The notes: a model not told the origin generated them from the letters alone. Positions 29,641-38,965 are shown, numbered from the stretch's first letter. The stretch is 64,000 nucleotides of DNA from Micromonospora chokoriensis (GCF_000718555.1 NZ_JOAN01000004.1:62001-126000); one strand, 5' to 3'. Translations and numbers: made by a program.

Positions 29641-30978
29641 TCAGCGCATGCGGGACACGATTCCCGTGTCGTAGGCGCCGGAGAGGAACTCCGCGTTGGT
29701 CAGCAGCTCGGCGAAGAAGGGGACGTTGTTCTTCGGGCCTTCGATCTGGAACGCCGCTACCGCCGTGCGGGCCCGCTCGATCACCTGCTCCCGGGTCGCA
29801 CCGGTGACGATCAGCTTGGCGAGCAGGCTGTCGTAGAACGGGGTGACCGTGTTGCCCTCGGTGTAGCCGGAATCCACCCGGACACCCTCGCCCGTCGGCT
29901 CCACCCAGGTCCGGATCACACCGGGGCCGGGCAGGAAGCGCTTCGGGTCCTCCGCGTTGATCCGCATCTCGATGGCGTGGCCGCGCGGGGTCAACGCGTC
30001 CGGGTCGAACGTCGGCGTCAGCCCGGAGGCCACCCGCAACTGCTCCTCGACCAGGTCGACGCCGTAGACGTACTCGGTCACCGGGTGCTCCACCTGCAAC
30101 CGCGTGTTCATCTCCAAAAAGAAGAACTCGTTCGTCTCAGGGTCGAGCAAGCACTCCACCGTGCCCGCGTTGCGGTAGCCGACCGCCTCGCCGGCCCGCA
30201 CCGCCGCCGCCAGGAGACGAGATCGCAGCTCCGGCGAGACCGCCGGCGACGGGGACTCCTCGACCAGCTTCTGGTTGCGCCGCTGCACCGAGCACTCCCG
30301 CTCGCCGAGCGCCACCACCCGGCCGTCGGCCAGGCCGAGGATCTGCACCTCGACGTGTCGTACCCGGGGAAAGTACCGCTCGATCAACACCGAACCGTCG
30401 CCGAACATCCGCTCAGCGAACGCGCGCACCTTGTCGTACTCGGTGCGCAGCGCGGTCTCGTCGATGGCCACGCCCATGCCCATGCCGCCACCGCCGGCGG
30501 CGGCCTTGACCATCACGGGGTAGCCGATCTCGGCGGCGGCCGTCACCGCCGCGTCCAGGTCGGCGGCCGGGTCGGTGGTGCCAGGCGCGACCGGAACGCC
30601 GGCCGCAGCCATCAGGTTCCGGGCGTTGATCTTGTCGCCCATCGCGGTGATCGCGTCCGCGTCGGGCCCGACCCAGATCAGGCCACTGGCCTCGACGGTA
30701 CGGGCGAAGTCGGCGTTCTCCGACAGGAAGCCGTACCCGGGGTGGATGGCCTGCGCGCCTGTCGACTTCGCGGCGGCGAGGATCGCCTCGGTGTTGCGGT
30801 AGCTCAGCGCCGGATTCGGTGGGCCGATGAGGACCGCCTCGTCGGCCTCCGCAACGAACGGCAGGTCGGCGTCGGCCTCCGAGTGCACCGCGATCGCGCG
30901 GATGCCGAGCCGCTTGGCGGTGCGGATGATCCGGCGGGCGATCTCGCCCCGATTGGCGACCAGCAGTGACTCGATCAT
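29641..30978 (-). CDS. Biotin carboxylase subunit without carrier domain
   Basis: This 445-residue ATP-grasp enzyme carboxylates biotin. It has the N-terminal LLVANRGEIARRI, HPGYGFLSENA, the glycine-rich loop KAAAGGGGMGMG (~157-168), ERECSVQRRNQKLVEESPSP, FLEMNTRLQVEHPVTE and an intact end at GIVSRMR. The C-terminal biotin-carrier domain (AMKM motif) found in most actinobacterial alpha subunits is missing, and no carrier gene is nearby. Its start ATG 30978 has GGGAGGA upstream; the frame open to 31035 is not conserved. It probably pairs with the carboxyltransferase at 26308-27840. Confidence 0.92.
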   Translation of the reverse strand: MIESLLVANRGEIARRIIRTAKRLGIRAIAVHSEADADLPFVAEADEAVLIGPPNPALSYRNTEAILAAAKSTGAQAIHPGYGFLSENADFARTVEASGLIWVGPDADAITAMGDKINARNLMAAAGVPVAPGTTDPAADLDAAVTAAAEIGYPVMVKAAAGGGGMGMGVAIDETALRTEYDKVRAFAERMFGDGSVLIERYFPRVRHVEVQILGLADGRVVALGERECSVQRRNQKLVEESPSPAVSPELRSRLLAAAVRAGEAVGYRNAGTVECLLDPETNEFFFLEMNTRLQVEHPVTEYVYGVDLVEEQLRVASGLTPTFDPDALTPRGHAIEMRINAEDPKRFLPGPGVIRTWVEPTGEGVRVDSGYTEGNTVTPFYDSLLAKLIVTGATREQVIERARTAVAAFQIEGPKNNVPFFAELLTNAEFLSGAYDTGIVSRMR

Positions 30979-31062
30979 GTTTCCTCCCGGCGTCCGGATG
31001 GTGGGACGGTTCAGGGAATCATGACCGGCACGCATCTGACGAGTCCGAGCAGGCGAGTCGGC

Positions 31063-31662
31063 TCAGGCGAGCAGCGCGGCCAGGGTCGCGCCGCGCAGCA
31101 GCTCGGCGCGGCGTCGCCGGTCCACCTCACCACCGAGGAACGGGGTCGAGTTCATCAGGCCGAACGCGGCGTGTGCGAGCACCCGCGCCTCACCGTCGGG
31201 CATGCCCGGGTGCAGCGCGGTCAACACCGTCACCCATTCCTCGACGTAGAGGCGTTGTAGGCGACGAATCCGCCGCCGCGGCTCCTCGGGCAGGCGGTCC
31301 AGCTCGTGCAGGTGCAGCGCGATCACCGCCGGGTTGGCCAGCGCGAACTCGACGTGGTAGTCGATCAACGACTCCAGTACGGCGCGCGGGTCGTCCGAGC
31401 GCCCGACGGCGCGTTCCCGCCCGCCGGCCAGCAACCCCTCACTCACCGGGATCAGCGCGGCGGCCAGCATGGCCTCCTTGCCGGCGAAGTGGTGGTAGAG
31501 CGCCGGACCCGTGACCCCGGCGGCCGCGCCGATGTCGTCCATCGACACACCGTGGTAGCCGCGCGCCGCGAACAGACCTACCGCGATCTCCAAGATCTCG
31601 TCCTTGCGGGACCTGCGCCGGCCCGCACCCGCCGCACCCCGTGCCTGCTGCTCCACCGTCAC
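31063..31662 (-). CDS. TetR-family regulator of the catabolic cluster
   Basis: This 199-residue protein has an N-terminal TetR helix-turn-helix (ILEIAVGLFAARGYHGVSM, DIGAAAGVTGPALYHHF) and a C-terminal ligand/dimer domain. It is the first gene of a leftward run with biotin carboxylase and HMG-CoA lyase, so it probably senses an acyl-CoA intermediate and represses the cluster. GTG 31662 is preferred because TACGCT lies exactly 6 bases upstream, a leaderless arrangement; the ORF continues to 31761 through a hairpin that is surely non-coding. Confidence 0.9.
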   Translation of the reverse strand: MTVEQQARGAAGAGRRRSRKDEILEIAVGLFAARGYHGVSMDDIGAAAGVTGPALYHHFAGKEAMLAAALIPVSEGLLAGGRERAVGRSDDPRAVLESLIDYHVEFALANPAVIALHLHELDRLPEEPRRRIRRLQRLYVEEWVTVLTALHPGMPDGEARVLAHAAFGLMNSTPFLGGEVDRRRRAELLRGATLAALLA

Positions 31663-31674
31663 CAGGCAAGCGTA
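31663..31674 (-). promoter_or_regulatory. Candidate leaderless promoter of the TetR gene
   Basis: On the minus strand TACGCT (31674-31669) is followed by six bases and then GTG 31662. No Shine-Dalgarno is present. Confidence 0.5.
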
Positions 31675-31718
31675 GACCGCGATGAGCCCGCGATGGATAC
31701 CGGTCAACTCCACCCGTT

Positions 31719-31767
31719 CCCTCGTTGGGCCCGCCCCTGACCTGGCCAGGGGCGGGCCCAACGAGGG
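31719..31767. terminator. Perfect 21-bp hairpin between operons
   Basis: Bases 31719-31739 and 31747-31767 are exact inverted copies around a 7-base loop (ACCTGGC). It begins one base beyond the stop of the TPR gene and insulates the TetR operon from HSP90/TPR transcription. No T run follows, so it is an I-shaped terminator. Confidence 0.9.
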
Positions 31768-34644
31768 TCAGTCGTCCTCGTCCAGCTCGTGCTCCACGCG
31801 CAGCGCGGCGGCCTCTGCGGGTCGATCGAGCTGATCCAGCGCCCGAGCCAGCAGCCAGGCCGTCTGACGGACCGGCCGCGAGGCGGCCGGCAGCCCACCG
31901 AGCACCCGGCGCAGGAGCGGCTCCGCCTCGGCCGACCGGTCCAGGCGCAGCAGCAGCTCACCGATGAGGATCTCCACCTGGGCGGCCTCACCGAACGCCT
32001 CGATCGACCGCAACCGGTCCGGCACCCCGGTGAGCCGGCCCAGCGCCTCGTCCAGGCGGTCCTCCCCGGTGAGCACCCGCGCGCCGGCCTCGGCCGCCAT
32101 CGCCAGCTCGTACATCACCGACGGCTCGGTCTGCCCGGCCAGCTTCGCCGCCAACCCGTCCACCACCTCGACGGCGCGCAACGCCGCGTCCCGATCGTTG
32201 GCCCAGAACCAGGCGTACGCCTCCCGTCGGCGGGCGCGCAGCTCGTCCAGCGGCAGGTCACCGAGCCGGTACGCCTCAGCCGCAGCGGCGAACCGCTCGC
32301 CCGCTATCGCGTCCCGGTCGGCGTCGTAGAGGATCCCGCCGGCCTCCTCCAGCACCTGTGCCCGGTGCGGAAGATTGTCCGGGCCGTCCAGATTGCCGGC
32401 CAACTGCTCCAGCAGGGCCAACGCCGGGTCGATCTCGCCAAGCCCGGCGTAGACGTCGGCCAGCAGGTGCCGGCAACGGTCGGCCTCCGCCTGGGCGCCC
32501 AGCCGGTCCAGACCGAGCACGGCCTCCTCGGCGACCTCGGCGGCCTCGGCGAGCCGCCCCACCACCCGGTACGCGTTCGCCAACTCCCACCGAAGGAACG
32601 CGTCCCCCTCGGCGCCCCGCTCCACGCACAGCGTCACCGCCTCGACGAAGTCGTCCACCGCATCGACGGCCTGGCCGGCCGACAGCGACGCCCGCGCGCG
32701 GGCGACCCGGATCGGCAGCTCCATGTCCGCCTGTCCCGCCTCCAACGCCTCGTCGCAGGCGGCCACGGCGTCCGCCGGATCGTCGACCAGCCGCGCGTAC
32801 GTCAGGCAGGCGCCCGTGACCAGCTCGCCGACGCCCAGCTCCCGGCCGATCCGGCGCGCCTCGTCGACGGCGGCGAGGGCCTCGTCGGCGCGGTCCAACT
32901 GCTCCAGCAGGTGCGCCCGGTGCAGCGCGATCCGGGCCGCCAGGTGCTGATCGCCGCCCGCGTCGGCCGGCACCCGGTCGAGTGCGGCGAGCGCGTCTGC
33001 CCAACGTTCGCGGTACAGCAGCGCCAACGCCGTCCGGTCGTGTCCGGCTGCCCGCTGCCGGGCGTCGCCGAGCCGGTCCAGGGCCTCGGCCGCCTCGCGT
33101 ACCAGCGACAGCCCCTCCTCGGCGTCCTCGTCGGACTGGGCCAACAGCACGCCGAGCCGCCCGGCGACCGTCTGAGCGGGCACCTCCTCGCCCACCTCCC
33201 GGTACAGCTCCAGCGCCGCCCGGTTCAGCTTGACCGCACCCTCGATGTCGTCCTGTTCGCCGCGCTCGGACGCCCGCAGCGCCAGTCGGTGCGCGGACGT
33301 GCGTACGGGCAGCTCGGCGGAGCCGAACCGGTCGTCGAAGGCGACCAGCGCCGCCCGAAAGGTGGCCCGGTCGTGTCGGCCCCAGCTCTGCTCCGCGAGG
33401 TCCAGCAGCTCGTCCGGGCCGGCATCGGTGGGCACGGTCACGGTGGGTCGTTCACCCTTGCCGGCTCGCACTCGCTCGGCGGGCGACGCTGGCGTGCCCG
33501 GCCTGCCGCTCGGCTCGTCCCCGACCGGACGGGTCGAACGGCGACGGACGCTCGCCGACAGCGGCACATGCTCCCCGCTCGCCCGCACGACCAGCCGGCG
33601 GGCGATCCACTCCGACTGGTGGGTGGTGCCGTTACGGGCGTCGAAGCGGGCGGCCAGACCGGTCGCGGTCTCGGCCAGCTCGTCCGCCAGCGCGGCCGCC
33701 GCCACCTCGGCGGCCGGCCGACCCTCGGCGGCCCGGCGGTACACGGTCGACGCGCCGGCCTGACGCAGCGCTGCGGCGGAGGTCGCCGCGAAATGCATGG
33801 CGGCGGCCGGCGACGGCGCCCGATCCAGCCAGTCCAGGTGCCGCTCGACCAGCTCAACAGCTCGGGCCTCGTTGCCGGTCAGCGTGCAGAACTCGATGTG
33901 GTCACCGATGTCCCACAAGTCGGCGAGGTTGCCGCGCAGCCGGCGGTACGCCTCCCGGTGCGCCTCCCGCGCCTGGTCACCCCGCCCGCTACGCAGATAC
34001 GGCAGGAGCAGCGCGGTGAGGATCGCCTGCGGCTGCTCGGTGCAGGTGAGCCGACCGGCGAGCACCGGCTCGGCCAGCGCCACCGCCTCGGCGTCCCGCC
34101 CGGCGTCGGCGAGGTAGCCCACCTGGCTCGTCGGATCACAGCCGGCGCAGTCGGAGAGTTCGTCGCGCGGGGTGGTCTGCCAGAGCCGGTACCAGTGCGC
34201 GGCAGCCTCGACGTCGCCCACGTGGTCAGCTACCCGGAACCGGTGCTTGTGCACGGCCTGCAGGCTGTGCCCGCCGGCCCGGTAGCGCCGCTCCATGTCG
34301 TCCAACACCGCGTATGTGCGGTCCAGTGGCACCTCGGGGAACCTCAGCAGGCCGTTCACCATGGACTTGAAGTGCCACAGCAACTGGTGCAGGTGGCGCT
34401 GGTGGTAGGGCTGCGGGTCCCGGTCGAACTCGGACAGGCACCAGGAGAAGGTCACGAAGGACTTCGCCGGCTCGCCGCCGTAGATGTAGCCGGTGGTGGC
34501 CTGCAGCCGAGTGACAAACGCGAGGTGCCGGTCGTTGGCGGCGTCCACCCGGCGCAGCAACTGTTCCAGCGCGGCGATCTGCCCCGCCCCGTACGGCATG
34601 TCGGTGATGCCGCGCAGCATCCGCCACAGATCCTCGTCGCTCAT
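31768..34644 (-). CDS. Large tetratricopeptide-repeat protein
   Basis: This 958-residue, almost wholly helical protein consists of degenerate TPR units (for example LELYREVGEEVPAQT, DALAALDRVPADAG, EADRCRHLLADVYAGLGE). A less repetitive N-terminal third contains CAGCDPTSQVG, and a charged Ser/Arg/Pro linker lies near residues 345-385. There is no signal peptide, membrane segment or enzymatic motif. It starts at ATG 34644, two bases after the stop of the HSP90-like gene, so the two are translated together. TPR proteins are classical co-chaperones, which suggests a physical partnership. The same frame remains open into the HSP90 gene, but that extension is a shadow. Confidence 0.85.
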   Translation of the reverse strand: MSDEDLWRMLRGITDMPYGAGQIAALEQLLRRVDAANDRHLAFVTRLQATTGYIYGGEPAKSFVTFSWCLSEFDRDPQPYHQRHLHQLLWHFKSMVNGLLRFPEVPLDRTYAVLDDMERRYRAGGHSLQAVHKHRFRVADHVGDVEAAAHWYRLWQTTPRDELSDCAGCDPTSQVGYLADAGRDAEAVALAEPVLAGRLTCTEQPQAILTALLLPYLRSGRGDQAREAHREAYRRLRGNLADLWDIGDHIEFCTLTGNEARAVELVERHLDWLDRAPSPAAAMHFAATSAAALRQAGASTVYRRAAEGRPAAEVAAAALADELAETATGLAARFDARNGTTHQSEWIARRLVVRASGEHVPLSASVRRRSTRPVGDEPSGRPGTPASPAERVRAGKGERPTVTVPTDAGPDELLDLAEQSWGRHDRATFRAALVAFDDRFGSAELPVRTSAHRLALRASERGEQDDIEGAVKLNRAALELYREVGEEVPAQTVAGRLGVLLAQSDEDAEEGLSLVREAAEALDRLGDARQRAAGHDRTALALLYRERWADALAALDRVPADAGGDQHLAARIALHRAHLLEQLDRADEALAAVDEARRIGRELGVGELVTGACLTYARLVDDPADAVAACDEALEAGQADMELPIRVARARASLSAGQAVDAVDDFVEAVTLCVERGAEGDAFLRWELANAYRVVGRLAEAAEVAEEAVLGLDRLGAQAEADRCRHLLADVYAGLGEIDPALALLEQLAGNLDGPDNLPHRAQVLEEAGGILYDADRDAIAGERFAAAAEAYRLGDLPLDELRARRREAYAWFWANDRDAALRAVEVVDGLAAKLAGQTEPSVMYELAMAAEAGARVLTGEDRLDEALGRLTGVPDRLRSIEAFGEAAQVEILIGELLLRLDRSAEAEPLLRRVLGGLPAASRPVRQTAWLLARALDQLDRPAEAAALRVEHELDEDD

Positions 34645-34646
34645 GA

Positions 34647-36434
34647 TCACTCCCGTCCCGGAACAGCCCGGCCGAGCAGGCCGAGGAAGGAATCGTTCAG
34701 CAGCGCGGCATCGGCCGCGCGGATCGGATGGTGGCCAAGAAGCAGTGCCTGCCCGTACAGCGCCTCGACGGCGAGGCCGACCAGCTCCGGGTCGCTCAGC
34801 ATGGACACCCGTCGTACCAGCGGGTTGCGGTGGTTGAGCACCAACTGCGGGCGGTCCGGTGGGGCGGTGGCGGCGAGCGCGTCGAGCACGCCGCCCCACA
34901 GCTCGTCGGCCCGGTCCCGGCTCGCCGCGAGCTGGTCGTTGAACGCGGCCGACCGGCTGACCAGGTAGAGGGCGGGCAGCGAGACCGGATCGTACGCCCG
35001 GATGACCACCTCGCAGCCGGAACGCTCGACGGCCCGCTGCGCCGCCGTGAGGAACGGTCGCAGCGCCAACTCCACCTGCGGGTCGAGCGCCTCGAAGCGG
35101 GTCGTGAGGTCGCTCGGCTCCAGCCGTTCGATCAGCACCGAGCGGTCCACCACCGGCAGCCGCTCGATCAGCTCGGTGTCGTACGTGTAGCCGGCGTTGA
35201 CCACCGCCAGGTCCTGCGCTGCGGCCACCGCGGCGAGCTGACGGAACTCGTCGAGGCTCGCCGCGTAGCGGACCACGCCGTAGCGCTCGCGGAACTCGGC
35301 GAGGGTGAGCGTGCCGACGTTGGTGTCCATCGGCCACCACCTGTCGACCAGCCGGAGCATCTCGTCGTCGTGCAAGGCCAGGGCCTTCACGCCGAGGTGG
35401 TGCACCTGGAGGAACTCGGCCAGCCGGTGCGGGTCGTGCCGCGCCAGCCGGACCAGCCAGCCGCGCACCTGGTCGCCGAGCGCCTCCCGGGTCGCCGTCA
35501 GCAGCGTGTCCTCGTAGAGGGCCTCTCGGCTGGCGGTCGGGCGCAGCTCGGTCGCGTCCACCACGCAGTGCGCGAAGAACGCCCACTCCGGCAGCAGCCC
35601 GTCGGCGTTCTCGGTGAGCAGCATCCGCTTGAGGTAGACGCGATGCCCGGCCCGGGCAGCCGGGTTCACCGGGGTCGGCAGGATGACGGCGACGCCGGTC
35701 AGCCCGGCCTCCGGCACGGACAGCGGCAGGACGTCGAACGGGTCCACGCCGAGCGTCTCCCGGGCGTACCGGATCAGTGCCGCGCGGTCCAGCGGCGCAC
35801 CCGGCGTGGTCGGCCACGGCGGTTCCCCGGTGGTGGTGACGACGTCGCCGACGCGGACGGTGACCGGCAGCAGCGCGCCGAAGAGCCGGGCCAGGTCGGT
35901 GACGGTCGGGGTGGTGAACCACTGGTCCGCGTCGCGGCGGGGCACCAGCGTGACAGTGGTGCCCGGCTCGGCGCGGGCGGCCTCCGGCGGGGCCACCGTC
36001 ACCGCGTAGCGGCCGTCGGCGTACCCGGTCCAGCGCACCGTGGGGTTGTCCCCGTGCCGGGTGAGCACCTGGATCTCGTCGGCCACCAGGAAGCAGGAGA
36101 GCAGACCGATGCCGAACTGGCCGAGGAACTCGTGCCGGGAGAAGCCCAGCTCGTCGCGCTTCGAACTGCGGCCGATGGTGGCCAACAGCTCGTGCACCTG
36201 CGCCTCGGTCAGACCGATGCCGGTGTCGTGCACCCGCAGCGTGCCGTCGCCGGTGCTGTCCGGGGGTTCGATGCGGACCAGCGCCGGCGCGTCCGGCTCG
36301 GCCCGACGCCGTGCGGTGATCGCGTCCACCGCGTTCTGGAGCAGCTCGCGGACGTAGACCCGCGGACTGCCATAGAGGTGATGACTGAGCAGGTCGACCA
36401 CGCCACGTAGGTCGACCTGGAAAGTGTGGTCCAC
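34647..36434 (-). CDS. HSP90-family ATPase (HtpG-like, divergent)
   Basis: This 595-residue GHKL ATPase has the N box E30-LLQN-A-VD37, the G1 box D70-TGIG and the G2 box GQFGIGLLSCF (105-115). The middle domain has the catalytic-loop region YLKRMLLTENADGLLPEW-like sequence and LRPTASREALYED. The C-terminal dimerisation domain is shorter than in E. coli HtpG. It is a chaperone-like ATPase of a family found in actinomycetes beside a TPR gene. GTG 36434 with GGGGAG upstream matches family N-termini (DHTFQVDLRG); ATG 36485 is less likely. Confidence 0.88.
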   Translation of the reverse strand: MDHTFQVDLRGVVDLLSHHLYGSPRVYVRELLQNAVDAITARRRAEPDAPALVRIEPPDSTGDGTLRVHDTGIGLTEAQVHELLATIGRSSKRDELGFSRHEFLGQFGIGLLSCFLVADEIQVLTRHGDNPTVRWTGYADGRYAVTVAPPEAARAEPGTTVTLVPRRDADQWFTTPTVTDLARLFGALLPVTVRVGDVVTTTGEPPWPTTPGAPLDRAALIRYARETLGVDPFDVLPLSVPEAGLTGVAVILPTPVNPAARAGHRVYLKRMLLTENADGLLPEWAFFAHCVVDATELRPTASREALYEDTLLTATREALGDQVRGWLVRLARHDPHRLAEFLQVHHLGVKALALHDDEMLRLVDRWWPMDTNVGTLTLAEFRERYGVVRYAASLDEFRQLAAVAAAQDLAVVNAGYTYDTELIERLPVVDRSVLIERLEPSDLTTRFEALDPQVELALRPFLTAAQRAVERSGCEVVIRAYDPVSLPALYLVSRSAAFNDQLAASRDRADELWGGVLDALAATAPPDRPQLVLNHRNPLVRRVSMLSDPELVGLAVEALYGQALLLGHHPIRAADAALLNDSFLGLLGRAVPGRE

Positions 36435-36554
36435 GCCTGGTTTCTCCCCGGTCCGGATGCCGGCGCCCACCGTACCGATGATCACCGACAGACGCGGTCC
36501 CCTTTTGCCCGGCGGCTTGACCCTCGACCCGGTCGAACCGGCACGGTCGCCGGC

Positions 36555-37772
36555 ATGACTTCCTCTGCTCTGGGGCGGGACTTCCGACTCCTGTGGTCCG
36601 CCGCTGTCTCGTCCCGGTTCGGGGACGCGCTGCGTACCCCGGCTCTGGCCCTGCTGGCCGCGACGTTGACGCGCGACCCCCGGGTCATCGCGGCGGTCAC
36701 CGTGGCCGGGCAGTTGCCGCCGCTACTGTTCGGCCTGATCGGCGGCGTGTACGCAGACCGCTGGGACCGGCGACGGACGATGGCCCTGGTCGACGGGGTG
36801 CGCGCCGGGGTGGTTGCGGCGTTGGCGGTGGCGGTCGCCCTCGACCACGCCCGGATCGCGGCGCTTCTGGTTGCGGCGTTTCTCCTCGCCGCGTTGGGCA
36901 CCCTCTTCGACTCGGCCTCGTTCGCGCTGCTGCCCACTGTGGTGCCGCCGGACGCGCTGCCCCGGGCGAACGGCCGGCTACAGGCGGGGTCGGCGGTGGC
37001 CGGCGGCTTCCTCGGGGCACCCGCCGCCGGTGTCCTGTTCGCCGTCGCCCCGGCCCTCCCGTTCGCCCTCGACGCCGTCACCTTCGCGGTGGCCGCCCTG
37101 CTCGTGCTGGCCGTCGCCCCGGCCCCCGAAGCGAGCGTGAAGGCGCGACGCGGCTCGGTGTGGGGCGAGATCGGCGAGGGGGTGCGGTGGCTGCGGGCCC
37201 ACCGGACACTGTGGCGGGTCACCCTGCTCGCCGCCGCGAGCAACCTGGCGATCAGCGGGATCATCGCGGTGCTGGTGCTCTACGCCCTGGACGTGTTGCG
37301 GGTGCCGCCGGCCGGGTACGGGCTGTTCGCGGCGAGCGCCATCCTCGGCGGCCTGGCAGGGGCGCTCGGGGCGGGCCGGCTCGCCGCCCGGCTCGGCACG
37401 GTGCCGGCACTGCGCGCGGTGCTGGCCGCGCAGACCGTGGCGCTGACTGGGTTCGCGCTGGCCCGGCACCCGGTGCCGGGCGGGATCGCGTTGGCCGTCT
37501 TCGCCGCCGGCACTGTGGTGTGGAACAGCCTGTGGGCGTCGTACGGCCAGCAGCACGTGCCGAGCGGGCTGCTCGGTCGGGTCGGTGCGGCTCAGCGGAT
37601 GGTCGGTCTGCTCACCGCCCCGCTCGGGGCGGCGCTCGCCGGGATTGCCGCCGCGGCGTACGGCACAGTGCCGGTGGCGGGTGCGGCGGCGGCGACGTTC
37701 GCGCTGGTCACCTCGGCCGCATGGCGGATCCTGCGGCCGGCCGCTTTGCTGAGCCGCGGCGGCGTTGCCTAA
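36555..37772 (+). CDS. MFS transporter (drug-exporter type)
   Basis: This 405-residue protein has about 12 membrane segments and the MFS loop motif GGVYADRWDRRRTM near residues 59-72. It begins LGRDFRLLWSAAVSSRFGD, typical of the macrolide/multidrug MFS_3 group. It is a proton-coupled exporter of unknown substrate. Its stop overlaps the stop of the convergent FAD monooxygenase. No Shine-Dalgarno is obvious at ATG 36555. Confidence 0.88.
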   Translation: MTSSALGRDFRLLWSAAVSSRFGDALRTPALALLAATLTRDPRVIAAVTVAGQLPPLLFGLIGGVYADRWDRRRTMALVDGVRAGVVAALAVAVALDHARIAALLVAAFLLAALGTLFDSASFALLPTVVPPDALPRANGRLQAGSAVAGGFLGAPAAGVLFAVAPALPFALDAVTFAVAALLVLAVAPAPEASVKARRGSVWGEIGEGVRWLRAHRTLWRVTLLAAASNLAISGIIAVLVLYALDVLRVPPAGYGLFAASAILGGLAGALGAGRLAARLGTVPALRAVLAAQTVALTGFALARHPVPGGIALAVFAAGTVVWNSLWASYGQQHVPSGLLGRVGAAQRMVGLLTAPLGAALAGIAAAAYGTVPVAGAAAATFALVTSAAWRILRPAALLSRGGVA

Positions 37773-38926
37773 CCCGGCGTTCGTTCGCGGTGGGACAACC
37801 CGGACAGGCGCAGCGCGATCCGGCGGCGGGCCGGCGGCACGGCACCGAGCAGGCGGAGCAGCACGTCCCGAGCGGGCCGACCGGCCGGGGATACGGCGGC
37901 CAACCTGGTCAGCCCAGCGGCGAAGCTCAGCACGTCCTCGGCCATCGGCCGCTGCCGTGCGGTGTAGTCGTCGAGCAGCGTCTCCGGGCCGCCGTCGAGC
38001 ACGTCCGCCACGGCGGTGCCGAGCGCAACGGCGTCGCAGATGCCGAGGTTCATGCCCTGCCCACCGGCCGGGCTGTGCACGTGCCCGGCATCGCCGGCCA
38101 GCAGCACCGACCCGGCCCGGAAGGTGTCGGCGATCCGGTGGTGCACCCGGAACCGGGAGCCCCAGAGCACCTCGGTCACCTGGTCGGGCCGTCGCGCCGG
38201 GCCGCGCTCGTCGAGCAGCGCCTGGAGGTAGGCCGCGTCCGGTTCCGCCGGGGCGGTCTGCACGGCGGCGACCAACCGGACCACCCCGCCGGGGAGCGGC
38301 GCCCAGACCAGCGGCCCGGAGCGGGCGAGGAAGAGCGCCGCCTCGTCGCGGGGCAGCTCGCTGCGTACCCGCACGTCGGCGAGCACGAAGGACTCCTCGT
38401 CGCTGCCGCCGGTGAAGCCGATGCCGGCCAACTGCCGGACCGTGCTGTGCAGGCCGTCCGCGCCGACCACGAACCGAGCGCGCACCGCCTCCCCGTCGAC
38501 CTGCGCGAGCATGCCGTCACCGGCAGGACTCAGCCCGGTGAGCCGGCACGGCCGCCGCACCTCTACCCCGAGTTCTTCCAGCTTCTCGGCGAGCACGGCC
38601 TCGGTGACCGCCTGGGAGACCAGCAGCGCGTAGGGGAACCGGGACGGCAGCTCGTGGAACGGCACCGACAGCAGCACCCGGTCCCGGTCGCGCACGGTGA
38701 AGCGCGGCGTCCGCACCGCCTGGGCGATCAGCGGCGCCGCGGCGCCGATCCGGTCCAGCACCTCCAGGGTGTACGCGTGCACGACGGCGGCGCGGGAGGT
38801 TGTCGGCGGCGCGGCCAACCGGTCCAGCACTGTCACCTCGACCCCGCGTCGGGCCAGCGTCAACGCGGTGGCGAGACCGGTGGGGCCGGCGCCCACCACC
38901 AGGACATCGGTCTTCGTGGGCAGCAT
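37769..38926 (-). CDS. FAD-dependent monooxygenase
   Basis: This 385-residue flavoprotein is of the PHBH/aromatic hydroxylase class. It has the N-terminal GAGPTGLATAL (12-22), VVGADGLHSTVR (DG motif) and VLLAGDAGHVHSPAGGQGMNLG (GD motif, FAD ribityl and flavin contacts). It lacks the C-terminal thioredoxin-like domain. It probably hydroxylates an aromatic compound, such as an antibiotic or phenol. GGAGGTGG precedes ATG 38926. The divergent TetR gene and the operator array between them indicate substrate-inducible expression. Confidence 0.92.
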   Translation of the reverse strand: MLPTKTDVLVVGAGPTGLATALTLARRGVEVTVLDRLAAPPTTSRAAVVHAYTLEVLDRIGAAAPLIAQAVRTPRFTVRDRDRVLLSVPFHELPSRFPYALLVSQAVTEAVLAEKLEELGVEVRRPCRLTGLSPAGDGMLAQVDGEAVRARFVVGADGLHSTVRQLAGIGFTGGSDEESFVLADVRVRSELPRDEAALFLARSGPLVWAPLPGGVVRLVAAVQTAPAEPDAAYLQALLDERGPARRPDQVTEVLWGSRFRVHHRIADTFRAGSVLLAGDAGHVHSPAGGQGMNLGICDAVALGTAVADVLDGGPETLLDDYTARQRPMAEDVLSFAAGLTRLAAVSPAGRPARDVLLRLLGAVPPARRRIALRLSGLSHRERTPG

Positions 38927-38945
38927 GGCCACCTCCAACAGACTG

Positions 38946-38965
38946 TTGCCAACACCTGTTGGCAA
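38946..38965. promoter_or_regulatory. TetR operator site 1 (perfect palindrome)
   Basis: TTGCCAACA-CC-TGTTGGCAA is a perfect 20-base inverted repeat upstream of the FAD monooxygenase start. A further half-site TGTTGGCAA follows at 38971-38979. Confidence 0.8.

Noticed and set aside
28771..30969. 732-residue plus-strand open frame
   Set aside because: Antisense to HMG-CoA lyase and biotin carboxylase; His/Arg/Val-rich nonsense typical of shadow frames.
31789..34968. 1059-residue plus-strand open frame
   Set aside because: Antisense to the TPR gene; no domain and no start signal.
34645..35922. N-terminal extension of the TPR frame into the HSP90 gene
   Set aside because: The extension is Arg/Gly/Ala-rich and overlaps a certain gene. 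The ATG at 34644 with GGGAG upstream is the proper start.
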